This document shows, piece by piece, positions 1-11,782 of a DNA stretch of 64,000 nucleotides; position 1 is the first letter of the stretch; the number at the start of each line of letters is the position of its first letter. The DNA is from Budorcas taxicolor. Taxonomy: Eukaryota > Chordata > Mammalia > Artiodactyla > Bovidae. The stretch is from contig NC_068922.1 of NCBI RefSeq assembly GCF_023091745.1, positions 81,315,533-81,379,532 of the forward strand, read 5' to 3'. The position numbers were made by a program, and so were the translations under genes. A model generated the notes under the pieces. It was not told the DNA's origin, did no database searches, and saw only the letters and a program-made list of their open reading frames with translations.

Positions 1-1158
1 ATGCAGAAATGCTGATAATCCAATGTTTGATTTTAAAAATGCTTGCCACAAAACTTTATGTGCAGTTGAGTCCAATTGCAGTTTACGAAAATAAGTCTAT
101 CAGCATGAGGGAAAAAAAGAAGGAAGCATTCATTTGGTAACTGTTTTTCCCTGGGTGATGGGGAAATTGGTGATTCTATTTTTCATGCATTTCTGTTGAC
201 ACGACAATTTTCTATCGAAAACAGGATTGCTTTTTTAATTCCCCAAAAGAACTGTTTTTCAAAACCGTCGTTGGAAAATCGTCTCTGAGGGACGACAGCC
301 AAGGGAGGATTCCTGTTTGGCGAAGAAGCAGACAGGCGGGTCCCAAGCAGCCTTTGGGGACTTCCCCCCGCTTTTGCCTAAATGTCAAGTGTCGGGCATT
401 CACACGGTTAAAAACGACCTAAAATGAGCAACTTCCCCAATGCTGGATGACAAGTGTCAAGCCCTCTGCCCCTCCCATCCCAGGGGGCTGTTGTGAGTTC
501 TTATCTTTATAGGAGAAAATGTGGAACTTGAGTGGGCTGGAGCCACAGGCTGGCAGCAGAGATTGGGTCCTTGTCTCCTTGGACGGACCCTGGAATCCTT
601 CTGGAACACACAGGATATGTATGAACATGATGGAGCAGAACACAGTTCTCTCCCTCCTGCCGAATCCCACTTCATCGCACCAACATGGCAGGAAGAAAAA
701 TGACCTCATGGTTAAGCCTGTAAACTTGGGAATCAAACAAACCTGTGTGCAATCTTTGCGTTTTTTTCTTTTTTTTTAACCTAACAGTTCTGTGGCTTCC
801 AGCAAATTCTGTAACTTCTTTGTACTTTTGTTTATTCATGTGCAAAATGGTGATAAAGATCACCACCACATTGGGTTCCTTTGAAGATGAAATAGGATAA
901 AATACAGACAGTGGATGTGTGCAGCCCTATGGACTGTAGATTTTTATTCTCGGATTACCTATTTGCTTCTCACCCTACCTTAGGGCCGTCATTCATGGGA
1001 TGAAATAAGAAAGGATGGTTTGGGGAGAAAGATACTCTTGGTAACCTGCAGATTTTCTTGTGAAAAGTGAAATCTCCCAGTTCCAGGTTGGCATCTGTTG
1101 GTAATCAGGTTGGCTCCAGCCAATGAACCAATTTACTGAGCACTATTACTTGCTGGGA

Positions 1159-1362
1159 TGGCTTCCCTGATGGCGCAGGTGGTAAAGAATCCTCCCGCAA
1201 TGTGGGAGGCCTGGGTTTGATTCCCAGGCTGGGAAGAACTCCTGGAGGAGGGAATGGCAACCCACTCCAGTATTCTTGTCTGGAAAACTCCATGGACAGA
1301 GTAGTCTGGAGGGCTGTAGTCCGCAGGGTCGCAAACAGTCGGACACGACTAAGTGACTAACA
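1159..1362 (+). mobile_element. Bov-tA SINE
   Basis: Full-length tRNA-derived ruminant SINE, from GGCTTCCCTG at the head to the GGACACGACT tail. About 15% divergent from the consensus by eye. Confidence 0.9.
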
Positions 1363-1783
1363 CCTGCTAGGCAGTGTGCTTAAGCCCTCTTATAGGTATA
1401 TGACCAGTGTCCACATAGATTATATTATCCCGTTACGTTTTATTCAAATAAGTCCTGATAACAGCCACTTCTCAGCACCTCTTCAGCAACGACGCTAGTC
1501 TCAGCCACCATCTTCTCCCAAGAAGTCACAGCAGGAGCCTTCTCCTTGGCCTCCCCTCAGGCATTCTTTCCATTTCCAGTGAACTTTGGAGTCAACCAGA
1601 ACAGGAGAACTACCAGTCTGGAGAGAGAGTAATGTTACATACGGGGGCCCAGGGACTCTGGAATCAGGGACTGGATCCTGCCTTGCTCAGTTAGTTGCTA
1701 ACATACCTTCAGGCACAAGGTAGCCACTGACAAAGGTGCTTTCCATGCTCCTGGTTGCGGGCTCCGAGGACGCCAGCCTCGCC

Positions 1784-1818
1784 GTCACCCATCACCCATC
1801 ACCCGTCACCCGTCACGG
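1784..1818. repeat. Heptamer tandem repeat (RTCACCC)x5
   Basis: Five units of seven bases, GTCACCC/ATCACCC, the last one imperfect. Confidence 0.9.
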
Positions 1819-2670
1819 CTGAGACAAGCAGGCGTCGAGTGCAGCTGGCTGTCTCTGATCGCCAGGGTAGTGCCTTCACTTAAGCAGACTGCTGGCATTG
1901 CTTCCTCCTCTCTGCTCCACCAGCACAATGAGAGGGAGGCTTACCCACCCAGCACACCCTAAGATTTGAGAGGGCTTCTGCTCCAGGAAACACAGTACAT
2001 AGCCGAGAATCTTTCTCTGCAGCCTTTTAAAGCCAGCCCTTGGATTAACCAGACGTCTGATGAGCATTTTTTAAAAAAACATATGTCTACTAAAAGTGAA
2101 AGTACTGTTGTTTTTGTTTATAAATACATCAAAACACTCAGATCTTTTATTGATCTGTGCTGAGGGAGTTGTGGGTTTTCATACAATGTTTTCTGAAAGA
2201 GTGAAAAGCGAATACCTCAAAACGAGAATAGGATCTCACATGGTTTTATCATCTTGTGCAGTTCATTTTATTACACCCTGGTCTTATGGAAGGAATCCCA
2301 TTTTGGTTTAATCTTTTGGGGCTCCCTGCTCAGCTAACTTGAAGGTTTAGCTTGGGATGTTTAATTCCATAGTCTATGATTATTTTAGGAAATTTACTAA
2401 AAAGCCAAAACACAACTATAGAGTGATCCACTGTGGTGGAGTTCAAAGCAGAGTGCTCTAGCAATTCACACACGACGGAACAGCAAAGGGGGACGGCTTA
2501 GCCAAGCTGGCACCTGACACGAGAGGCCCTAGGCCCTACTATATTTCCTGGGGCCAGAGATTGCGGCCGGGCATCCTGTGAGAAAGCAGAAGCGGGATGC
2601 ACACGCGAAAATTGTAACACTGCGTCACACCATGTCGCTTAAGTGTACAAAGCACGGGCTTCTAGTGTTA

Positions 2671-2858
2671 GAGAAGCTGCCTGTCAGTGCAGGAGACATA
2701 AAAGAGGTGAGTTCAGTCCCTGGCTTGGGAAGGTCCCCTGGAGAAGGGAATGACGACCCACTCCAGTATTCTTGCCTGGAGAATCCCATGGACAGAGGAG
2801 CCTGCTGGGCTACAGTCCACAGGGTCGCAAAGATCGGACACAACTGAAGTGACTTGGC
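2671..2858 (+). mobile_element. Bov-tA SINE, 5' damaged
   Basis: Contains CACTCCAGTATTCTTGCCTG and the ACAGAGGAGCCTG core. The tRNA-like head is diverged. Confidence 0.88.
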
Positions 2859-3094
2859 CATGCAGACAAAGCATAGTACAAAACAGTTTGCATTGAACTG
2901 GATAGTCAGGCAGTCAATATGTATTTTATTAATCACCTGCTGATGGCAAGGTACTTTCATAACTATGAAATAGTCTATGTAAAAACAATCTGAAGGGAGT
3001 ATGTAAAAATAAGGCTGAGTCAGGAAGATGGGATTATCATGGCTTCTTTGTCTTTATTCTCCCCTAATATTGAAACATATATGCTTTCAAATGG

Positions 3095-4165
3095 GACCTG
3101 ATTAAACTTAGAAGTTTTGCACAGCAAGGGAAACCATCAACAAAACAAAAAGACAAGCTACTGAATGGGAAAAAAATATTTGCAAATGATATGATCCATA
3201 AGGGGTTAATATCCAATATATATATATAAATAGCTCATATGACTCAACATAAAAAAAACAAGCATATTAAAAATGGGCAGAAGGCCTGAATAGACATTTT
3301 TCTAAAGAAGACTTGCAGATGGCTAAGACCACATGAAAAAGATGCTCACTAATCATAAGAGAAAATGCAGCTCAAAACCACAAGGAGAGATCACCCCATA
3401 CCTGTCAAAATGTCTGTTATCAAACAGAACAGAAATAACAAACGTTGGCAAGGATGTGGAGAAAAAGGAGCCCTCATACACCGTTGGTGAGAATGTAAAC
3501 GTAAATTGGTGTAGCCACTATGGAAAACAGCATGGACGTTTCTTAAACAATTAAAAATAGAGTTACCAGCAATCCCACTCCTGGGCATATATCTGAAAAG
3601 AACACACACACTAGTTTGAAAAGATAGATGAACCCCAGTGCAAGATTTATAATTACAAGCATTATTTACAAATGCCAAGATATGGAAGCAACCTAAGTGT
3701 CCAACAACAGGTGGTTAAAGAAGATGTGGTATATAAACATACACAATGAAATGCTACTCAGCCATGATAAAGCGTGAAATTTTGTCATTTGCAACAACAT
3801 GGATGGAGTTAGAGAGTATTATGCTAAATGAAATAAGCCAGACAGAGAAGGATAAATATATACGATATATACAGTATATTTGTATATATATATACATATA
3901 TACACACCACCACCTATGTATGGGATCTAAAAATAAACTAGTGAATATAGTAAAAAAAGAACCAGATTCAGAGAAATAGAGAACAAAGCAGTGATTGCCA
4001 GCAGGGAGAAGGAAGGAGAGAGGGAAGGTCCAGGCGTGGGGAGTAAGAGGTCCAAACTGCTATGTATAGCGTGAGCTATAAGGGTATATTGTGCAACACG
4101 GGAAATTTTTGAAGAATATTTGATTTCAGTATTTTTTTTAAAAAAAAGGATGAAAATATTTGAAG
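3095..4165 (+). mobile_element. L1 LINE 3' end
   Basis: Characteristic L1 tail with GTGTAGCCACTATGGAAAAC, CCCACTCCTGGGCATATAT and GAAATAAGCCAGACAGAGAA, ending near an A-rich run. It includes a short TA/CA simple repeat at 3855-3905. Translations are broken. Confidence 0.88.
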
Positions 4166-4874
4166 CAGCGTAACGAGAAGAGTTGCAAATGCTGATTTTG
4201 TGCTAACTTAATCTCAGGCACTGCTCTGAGCAGGCTGGGAATTTGACCTGGTTTATCTCCACAGTGATGGTATTATCAGTAACATCACTGCCCTTTTACA
4301 GTGAAGAGACTGAGATATGGTGTTTTACATAAGCCCAGTGTCTTAGAGATGGTTCACAGGAGAGCCGAGTCCCAGAGTGTTCTTGATTACTACTTTAAAC
4401 CTATCGCACGAGAGTATGGAACACACTGTGTGCGTGGGATTTCTCTGATATTTGGCCTTGCAAGTGGCTGCCTCCCCAACCATCCTGGAGTGGTCTCTGC
4501 TTTTCTTATCACTCCCAGACCCAGACTCACAACTGATACTCAATCGGTCAATGAATAAACCAATCCCTCTTTGATAAAGGAGGCCAGGAATTGGGTCATC
4601 CACTTCATTTTTGCAGAAGTGTTTGTCAACACCATGGAACTTTTAAAGAATTATTTCTTTGTGTCCACCGTTCCAAACTGAAACAGATAATGGCTACTCA
4701 GTTCACAAGACAAGCAAATACTTAACCTGAGAAGACAGTGATAAAACCAGGGGCTTGTTTCACTCTGGGAATATTCCAGAAACCAAGTTTGAATAATTGC
4801 TTCATGTTCAGTTGGACACAGGTTCATTCCCACTTTGACTCACACATAGAAATACTCCTGTCTTATGAGTGATA

Positions 4875-4892
4875 CACACACACACACACACT
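4875..4892. repeat. Short CA repeat
   Basis: ACACACACACACACACAC run. Confidence 0.9.
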
Positions 4893-5436
4893 CCTATCTT
4901 TCCAAAATGCTAATTATGCGTGAACCAGTCACTCTTGACTTCAGAACGCTGAGTCCTTCAGTGTTAGCCCTGACTCCAGCCTTTCTCTGATCTTCACATG
5001 CAATCCAACAGCATACCCTGCCCATCCCTCCTTCTAAATCTGAGACCTACTCAATAGGCCAGCACTTGTCAATTTTGGTAAATATTCCATGTGTACTTTA
5101 AAAAGAATATATATTTTGCAGTTATTGGTTGCTTTGTTCTATAAACATTGATTAAACCAAGTGTATAAATAGTGCTGGCCATTTTTTTTTAATTGCTACT
5201 AACTTGCCTTTGTTGGTTTGTTTTTTAGTTACTGATAGAGGAAAGGTGAAGCTTAGAACTATGATCGTGGATTTCTTTCTCCTTCTAGATCTGGGGGTTT
5301 CTGCTTTAGATACATCACAGCTATATTAGCAAGAGTGTGTAGATTTAAAATTGTTCTTCCTCCTCATATCTGTAAATGACAAGGATAGAATAGGCTCTCA
5401 ACAGATGTTTGCTCCCTGCGCCACATAACGGGTCAG

Positions 5437-5643
5437 GCACGTGTGTTCAGGCATGTCCCAGTCTTTGTGACTCTATGGACTGTAGCCCGCCAGGCTCCTC
5501 TGTCCATGAGATTTCCCAGGCAATACTGGAGTTGCCATTTCCTCCTCCAGGGGATCTTCCTGACCCAGAGATCAAACCCACATCTCTTGAGTCTCCTGCA
5601 TGGGCAGGCAAATTCTTTACAACCAAGCCACCTGGGAAACCCC
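5437..5643 (-). mobile_element. Bov-tA SINE
   Basis: Antisense full-length copy ending in AAGCCACCTGGGAAACCCC on the plus strand. Confidence 0.9.
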
Positions 5644-6120
5644 AAATAAAGGGTCAGGTGGGGACAGCCCAGAGCCTTGGCTCTGATGATCTCTCTTTAT
5701 TCCCTGAAGGAAGATGCCTGCATTTCCCTCTGAGTCAGAGTCCACAGCAAAAAACCAAAAGTCTATTCTGGTCATTTTTCCAGAGTCGCTCTGGGAGACT
5801 GCTGTGGCACCGAGGAATGAAAGGAACATCACCACCACCACCCCCATTCCAGAATTTCCTGTCTTGTCTTGTGGTTGACTTCAAACATTTCACCTCCCGC
5901 CTCCCTCTTTCTCACCATCTCTTCTTCACTGCTAAAGAAGTTACACATTTGCAAAGGAAATGATTAAGCAAATCCAGAGATCTCGGCCAGGGGACCTGAT
6001 TTTTTCAAGGCCCCCGTTTTCTGAGAGCTGAAGAAATCTGTGCGTTGAAGGGTTTGCTCATGCGTTTTCAGCTGTAGTCAGGACTGGTGCACGATTTCCT
6101 GTTTTTGTGTCCTCAAAACT

Positions 6121-6780
6121 GCTAAGCTGCTTGTGAACGACTGGCCGAGAGAGGGAGGGGCGGGGGCTGCGAGGGAGGGTTGTGAGCCCAGAGGGGTGGG
6201 GCAGGGCTGCGCCCTCCTCGGTTGGGCAGGACTTCTGTGAAAGTGGAAACGTTTTTCGGTGTTTTATTTTTGTCGTTTGATGGCGGCACAGTCGAGGCTG
6301 GAGGCAGAGCCTCGGATTCTAGACTTGAAGCTGGGGGCTGGAGTGGTAAAGAGAGGAAACAAGTTCTAGCAGGAATTTTAATGCGCGTCCAGATACCCAA
6401 ACGGCAGCTGAAACTCAGTGTGCTGATAAGTGTGAACCTTTCTAAGGCCCAGGGAGGGTGTCTCCTTGAAGCCCGTGCAACGCACGAGGGGGCCTCCACC
6501 CTCAGCTGCGCTTTAGGCAGGCGGGGAGGGACGTGGCTTGGCCTTCCAACCCGGCCTTTGGACCCAGAGCCTGCATCCTAACATCTACTCTGTCCTGAAG
6601 GCAACGAAGGGGACCGGGTTGTCACAGGGACCGCAACAGACATGTTCGCGTATGTAGACCCAGGGAGAGGGTGGGGCCCGGACCAAAGCCGCGCCCTGGC
6701 TGTTGTTCCCTCTCTCTCAAAGCGGGACCTCAGGTTGTGCTGGGCATTGGCCTGTCGGCTCTTACTTCCTCTTTCCACGC
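6121..6780. promoter_or_regulatory. CpG-rich intergenic segment with GC box
   Basis: About 33 CpG were counted in 660 bases, borderline for a CpG island, with a GC box (GGGGCGGGGG) at 6157-6166. No SINE or LINE was recognised here. It lies about 7.3 kb past the BCAS1 3' end and could be an enhancer or the promoter of an unannotated transcript. Confidence 0.4.
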
Positions 6781-6924
6781 TTGCCTTCAAACTACCTTTC
6801 CCAGGATCCTTGGAAGCCAAGTGGCTTCTCGTTCAGGTCAGCCAGTGGGAGGCTCTGGCCCCAAGACAGTTTGTCCACCCATCAGCACGAAAGCAGCGGT
6901 TCTGGAGAGCAGCCCCCCAACCTG

Positions 6925-7013
6925 CTCTCCTCCCCCTCCCACGCTCCCTCCCCCACGCTCCCCGCCCCCCACGCTCCCCCCCATCCCAGCCCCTCCCCTC
7001 CCACCCCAGCCGC
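6925..7013. repeat. C-rich low-complexity tract with CACGCTCC units
   Basis: Three CACGCTCCC units separated by C-runs, then CCCAGCCCC-type sequence. The minus strand is G-rich with many G3+ runs. Confidence 0.85.
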
Positions 7014-8055
7014 CCTCAGGCAGTCCTCCCCTGCCCCTACAGGGCTCTCTGTTTCCCACAGGACCACGGGTTCCCTCGTCTGGTAACCAAGCCTCCCCCT
7101 GTTTTCTGTCTGGCCCGAATAGTAGCTGTGGCTTCCTTCTGGGTCTCATCTCTGCATGGTCTCCTTGTCACATGGTTGCCTTGTCAGCTCGTCCAGCACC
7201 TTTGAAACCAGTGCCGTATTAACCCCCCTTCTGTTAAACTACTTGGCACAAAGCTAGGTCCCCTGACAAAAGCCTAAGGGAGACACAGATGTTTGTGCTT
7301 TAGATACAGACCCTGAGACGAGAGGTTGCGTGCAAGTCATTTATTTGAGAAGGGGTTCCAGGGAGCACGAACGAGGGAGGGTGTATTTATGAGCCTGTTA
7401 CTACTGTGGGCTCTTGCTGGGGATGCCTGTGGAAACGTGTAGAAGATCCCCCGAAATACGGAGAAGCTGAGCTATTTATCTGTCATCTTCCACCCCTCCT
7501 TGGTTGAGGGTGCCTCTGGAAACGTGAACTTTCAGGCATTTCCAGGAATCCTGCACGTGGGCTGAACAAGTTCCCACAGCCCCTGGAGGAAGCCATCAGG
7601 AAGGAAAGCAAATAATGGAGGCACCATGGAAGTGAAAGTTAGCAGGGCTGTGGGTGAACTCAGAGTTGGGCTGAGGACCAGCGAGGCGTCCACAGCACCT
7701 GCTACTATGGCAACATGGCTAAGCGGCAGATACAACCAAGGGAAATTAGAGGGAGACCTGAGTCCCCTCCCCTTAATTCTACTTTACTTTCGAATGGGAT
7801 GAACACCAGGGAAAATCAACATGTTTTCCCTCCCTTCTTTCTCTTTTCTTGGATGAGTCAGACAATCAGGTTACCAGGACAGGGAGAGACAAGGATGCCG
7901 CTTACGGGTGTCCCAAGGACTGGGTGGACTTTGAGCCCTTGAAAGAAGACATACCTTCTACCTCGGGTAGATGTCCTGGGCATCCTCATCAATATGCTTT
8001 CTGAGCAAGTATTTGCCAGGCACTCTAGTAACAAGCCATAAATGCATTGTCTCAT

Positions 8056-8246
8056 CTCCCTGGTGGCTCAGACAGTAAAGAATCTGAAATGCAGGAGATC
8101 TGGGCTCCATCGCTGGGTCAGGAAGACCCCCTGGAGAGGGAAACGGCAACCCACTCCAGTATTGTTGCCTGGAGAAGCCCAAGGACAAAGGAACTTGGTG
8201 AACTGCAGTCAACGGAGCCGCAAAGAGTAGGACATAACTGAGCAAG
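8056..8246 (+). mobile_element. Bov-tA SINE with long target duplication
   Basis: Copy from CTCCCTGGTGGCTCAG to GGACATAACTGAGC. It is flanked by a diverged direct repeat of about 25 bases at 8027-8052 and 8258-8282. Confidence 0.9.
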
Positions 8247-8614
8247 TGATAGACTCCAGTAACAAGCTATAAATGTGTGTCTTATTACTCTTCTCATCAC
8301 CTCTAAGTTCCCCGGTTATTTCCATTCTACAGAGAAGCCAACTAAGGCAAAGTAACTAACGATCTCACAGCCTAAGGCCATAGGTGTGGGTGATCAGCTG
8401 GACGATGGGGCTAAATGCCAAACTCACATATATGACGCTTGGAAATAAGCATTCAAGCATCCTTTCAAGGACCAAAGCCATTCAGAGGTTTTATCTGAGT
8501 ATTTCTTATACTCTGTGAAGAGGTTTAAAAGTAAAATGATGGCGCTTTATGGTGTCTGCTAGTTGAGGTCACTCAGGGATCCAGGGAATATTGGTTGAAT
8601 TGAGTTTGCATTCG

Positions 8615-8950
8615 GTCCACCTGCAACCAAAGTATAAATCTGATTCTGTAACCCTCCAGCTCAGATCTCTTCCCTGCCTCCCTACTGCCCACAGGAGAAG
8701 GTTTAAGCTTCTCACTGCGGGCTCCTTCTGCGTGTCCCTGTCGATGTGGTCTTGCCTCCTCTCCAGCCGTCACCATCTGTCTTCCCCACAGTCTCACTCC
8801 AGCCATGCTGACCTACTTGCCATTCCCTCCGTAAACGCTGGCCTTTTGCACTTCCGTTCTGCTGGAAGCCCCTTTGGCCATTCTTTATGAGTTAGTTCCA
8901 CCGTCACCTCCTGAACCGGCCAAGCTCCATCCCCGTTAGTCTTGAGGCAG
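8615..8950 (+). mobile_element. L2 LINE 3' fragment
   Basis: CTTCCCTGCCTCCCTACTGC, GGCCTTTTGCACTTCCGTTC and GTCACCTCCTGAAC follow the L2 3' order. Confidence 0.6.
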
Positions 8951-9282
8951 ATTCTTCCTCTAAGCACCCCCTGCCGTGCGTTTATTTATATTACAGTTGT
9001 CTTTGCGTCTATCTGTATCTCTCACAGATGCAAAAATATGCCTTTAAGAAGAGCTTAGTTGGGTTGCAACCTTGGCTCTGACCTGTGTGTCCGCAGGCTA
9101 AGTTGCTTCTCCTCTCTAAACCTTGTTCTCCTCACCTGTAAAATGGGCAGTAAACAAGAGACTCCTTGTGAAGCACAACACCTGACCTGTACTGTAAACT
9201 CCAAGGTTGGCTGTGATTATCTTTGCATGTTCAGAACTGGTCTTTTTTTGGTTGACACTCAGTGAAGTCAGAGCTCAACCTT

Positions 9283-9436
9283 GACCAGTGGTTTTTAATT
9301 TTCCCTGCATCAGAACCACCTGGAGGGCTTGTGAGGCTCCACCCTGGGTCTGGAGTGGGGCTAGACAATTTGCATTTCTAATTGGCTCTCAGCTGATGCT
9401 GATTGTTATGGAACCACACTTTGAGGACCACTCAGC
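9283..9436 (+). mobile_element. MER20 (hAT) fossil
   Basis: CATCAGAACCACCTGGAGGG, CAATTTGCATTTCTAA and a CACACTTTGAGGACCACT end match MER20. Confidence 0.8.
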
Positions 9437-10837
9437 TGGGCACCTGAGGAGGGAAGATGGATTAGAGTGATCCAACACATGGAGTTAAAGTCAAGCCAGA
9501 GCAGAAGGCAACCCTCTTTCCAATGGATACGGCCTTAAAATACTTATCAACTTACCCATCCAGATGCTATTTATTCAGTATTCACTGTGCCCAGGTATTG
9601 TACATTGATGATAGGGCAGTGAATGAGACAAGAAGGTCCCTGCTGTTGATGGGCTCACAGTCTAATGACCCCGGTCTGCAGGGCAAGGGTCATAGTTGCT
9701 CAAGTCCCATCAGGAACTTGAAGGGGCCTGGCTGGCTTGGGAAATGGGTAACTTTAAAAATACTGATATTCCCAGTTGCTTTATTGCTTCCTGCATCATC
9801 AGTTACCTTCTCAACATCAGGCTCACAGAAATGATAAATCAAAACTGATGACGGTGATCCTGTAATTCCCTCGTGTGGCACTGCTGAAGTCGACTCATTC
9901 GGGACATGGCAGAGCTAAGTCCCAGAGGATCAGAGCCAGGTTATGACAAAACACCTATTACATAAAGTGGTAAATATCCCTACTGTTGTTGTCGTTATTA
10001 ACTAGCCAGCTTGAGTAGGGGTTTTCAGGTACTTGGTGCTAACATTCCCTGTGCGGTAACAGCCCTCCTGTACTGGGTTTTTTTTTTTTTAATGTACCAG
10101 CCATTGCACAAAGGGTTTGCCTTGCTCCATCTCAATCCACGCTCACAGCAGCTCCACAAGTTATGCACCATTATTACTCTCCTGTTTAGGGAGCAAACTG
10201 ACAGGGTAAGTCACTTGCCCTCTCCTCTCGTTGGGTGTGAGGGTGACCTCCATGCTTGGCAGTGACACCAACTTAACCATTTACAATCACACTACCCTTC
10301 TCAAGCTTCTTCTAAGTCTGAGCTGATAAAAATGGAAAAACTAACCAATAACCAACCTTACCTTTGTTTGGGGGACTGAGAATCACAGGGAGCGATGGAC
10401 TCACCAGGTTGACCCTCTTACCCTAGTTCTCGTCATTAAACTTAACCACTTTCCAGGAGTTACCCAACAAACACACTGTTAAGAGTTGCTCAGCCCAACC
10501 TCCTGGTCAGCGGTCAGAGAAAAGGGCCAGGCTGGAGATCTGGGCTCTAGGTCTTGGACTCCCTCCTGTGGCCAGATTTAAATAGAAAAGCTTCAAGGAG
10601 AAGAAATCACGTGTGATCAGGGCCAGATCCAGGTGGGGCCATTCTGTTAAGGAGTGCACCTTCGGGAGGGGAGGAAGCCTTAGAGCGACACCATTCCCTC
10701 TCACAGTGAAATACAACAGGGGATGCAGCTAAGTCCAGTCAGGGCACACGGCTTTAACTCAAATAACTCAGTCAAAAAGCAGCCTGCAAACCGTAAAGTG
10801 TGCCAATGTAAGGATGCTGTATCAGTGCCTTTGGTAA

Positions 10838-11038
10838 AAGTGAAAGTGTTAGCTGTTCAGCTGTGCCCCCATGGACTGTGGCCAGCCAGGCCCCTCTGTC
10901 CACGGGATTCTCCAGGCAAGAATGCTGCAGTGGGTTGCCATTTCCCTTCTCCAGGGGATCTTCTCGACCCAGGGATGGAACTCAGGTCTCCTGCGTTGCA
11001 GGCTGATTCTTTGCCATCTGAGCCACCAGGGAAGCCCA
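10838..11038 (-). mobile_element. Bov-tA SINE
   Basis: Antisense copy between GTGAAAGTGTTAGC and GAGCCACCAGGGAAGCCC. Confidence 0.92.
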
Positions 11039-11748
11039 GCTGTTACCCTCACTTTCATAAAATTGCCCTGGTTTTCTATCCAGGCACTGGCAATGGCTAG
11101 TTAAAGGGCCAGGGGGTAAAGAGGCTCCAGTGAGTGGCTTTCCAAGAGAGGGAAACAAAAGAGTTAAGCTCCTCTGAAAACCAATTTACGCCAAGGACTG
11201 GATTCTGACGGGCATTCAGGCCACTGCTAGAGATCTGAATTACAAATTTACAGAATTTGCTGCTCTGTAAGTAATTCCTTTTCTTCCTAATGGAGCCCGT
11301 AATTTCCGGGGTTGTGGGGGGTGGCGGGTGTCACTTGATTTCCACTAATAGAATGAACAAGATGTATACCCGAGAGGAGCTTAATTCTACTCACCGTGCG
11401 AACTGCCTTTTTTATTAATAAAAGGGCGAGAAAGGGCTTGGGAGGATAGTCAAAAGCTGATAAGAATCATTTTAGATTTCTGCAAAGCGCATTCCCTGTA
11501 TTTGCAACTTGGGTGAGTTAATACTGGCAATCATCTTCCTTTCCTCCCCTTTCAGGTAGCGTGGTGAGCAGATTCTAGATCAGTTTGGGATTCTTTGACA
11601 AAAGAAATGCTGCTCATCAGGCCTGCTCCCTTCCAGGCACTTTGAGAAGGAGCCAGCAAGGCGCAGACTCGAACCTGTTGGAGTCTCATTAAATGGGACC
11701 CCAGTGCATCTGTTTGCACACAAACAACAGCAATGCAGCTAGAGAGTC

Positions 11749-11782
11749 TGTGTGTGTGTGTGTGTGTGCACGCGCGCGCAAA
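11749..11782. repeat. GT/GC alternating microsatellite
   Basis: A GT run passes directly into GCGCGCGC, giving an uninterrupted purine-pyrimidine alternation with Z-DNA potential. Confidence 0.9.

Noticed and set aside
3333..3554. 73-codon plus-strand frame
   Set aside because: It is the L1 tail translated; the same sequence recurs at 42.2 kb.
6642..7222. Overlapping plus-strand frames of 127-187 codons rich in Pro and Ser
   Set aside because: Three overlapping frames are open at once over a C-rich tract, the mark of composition and not coding.
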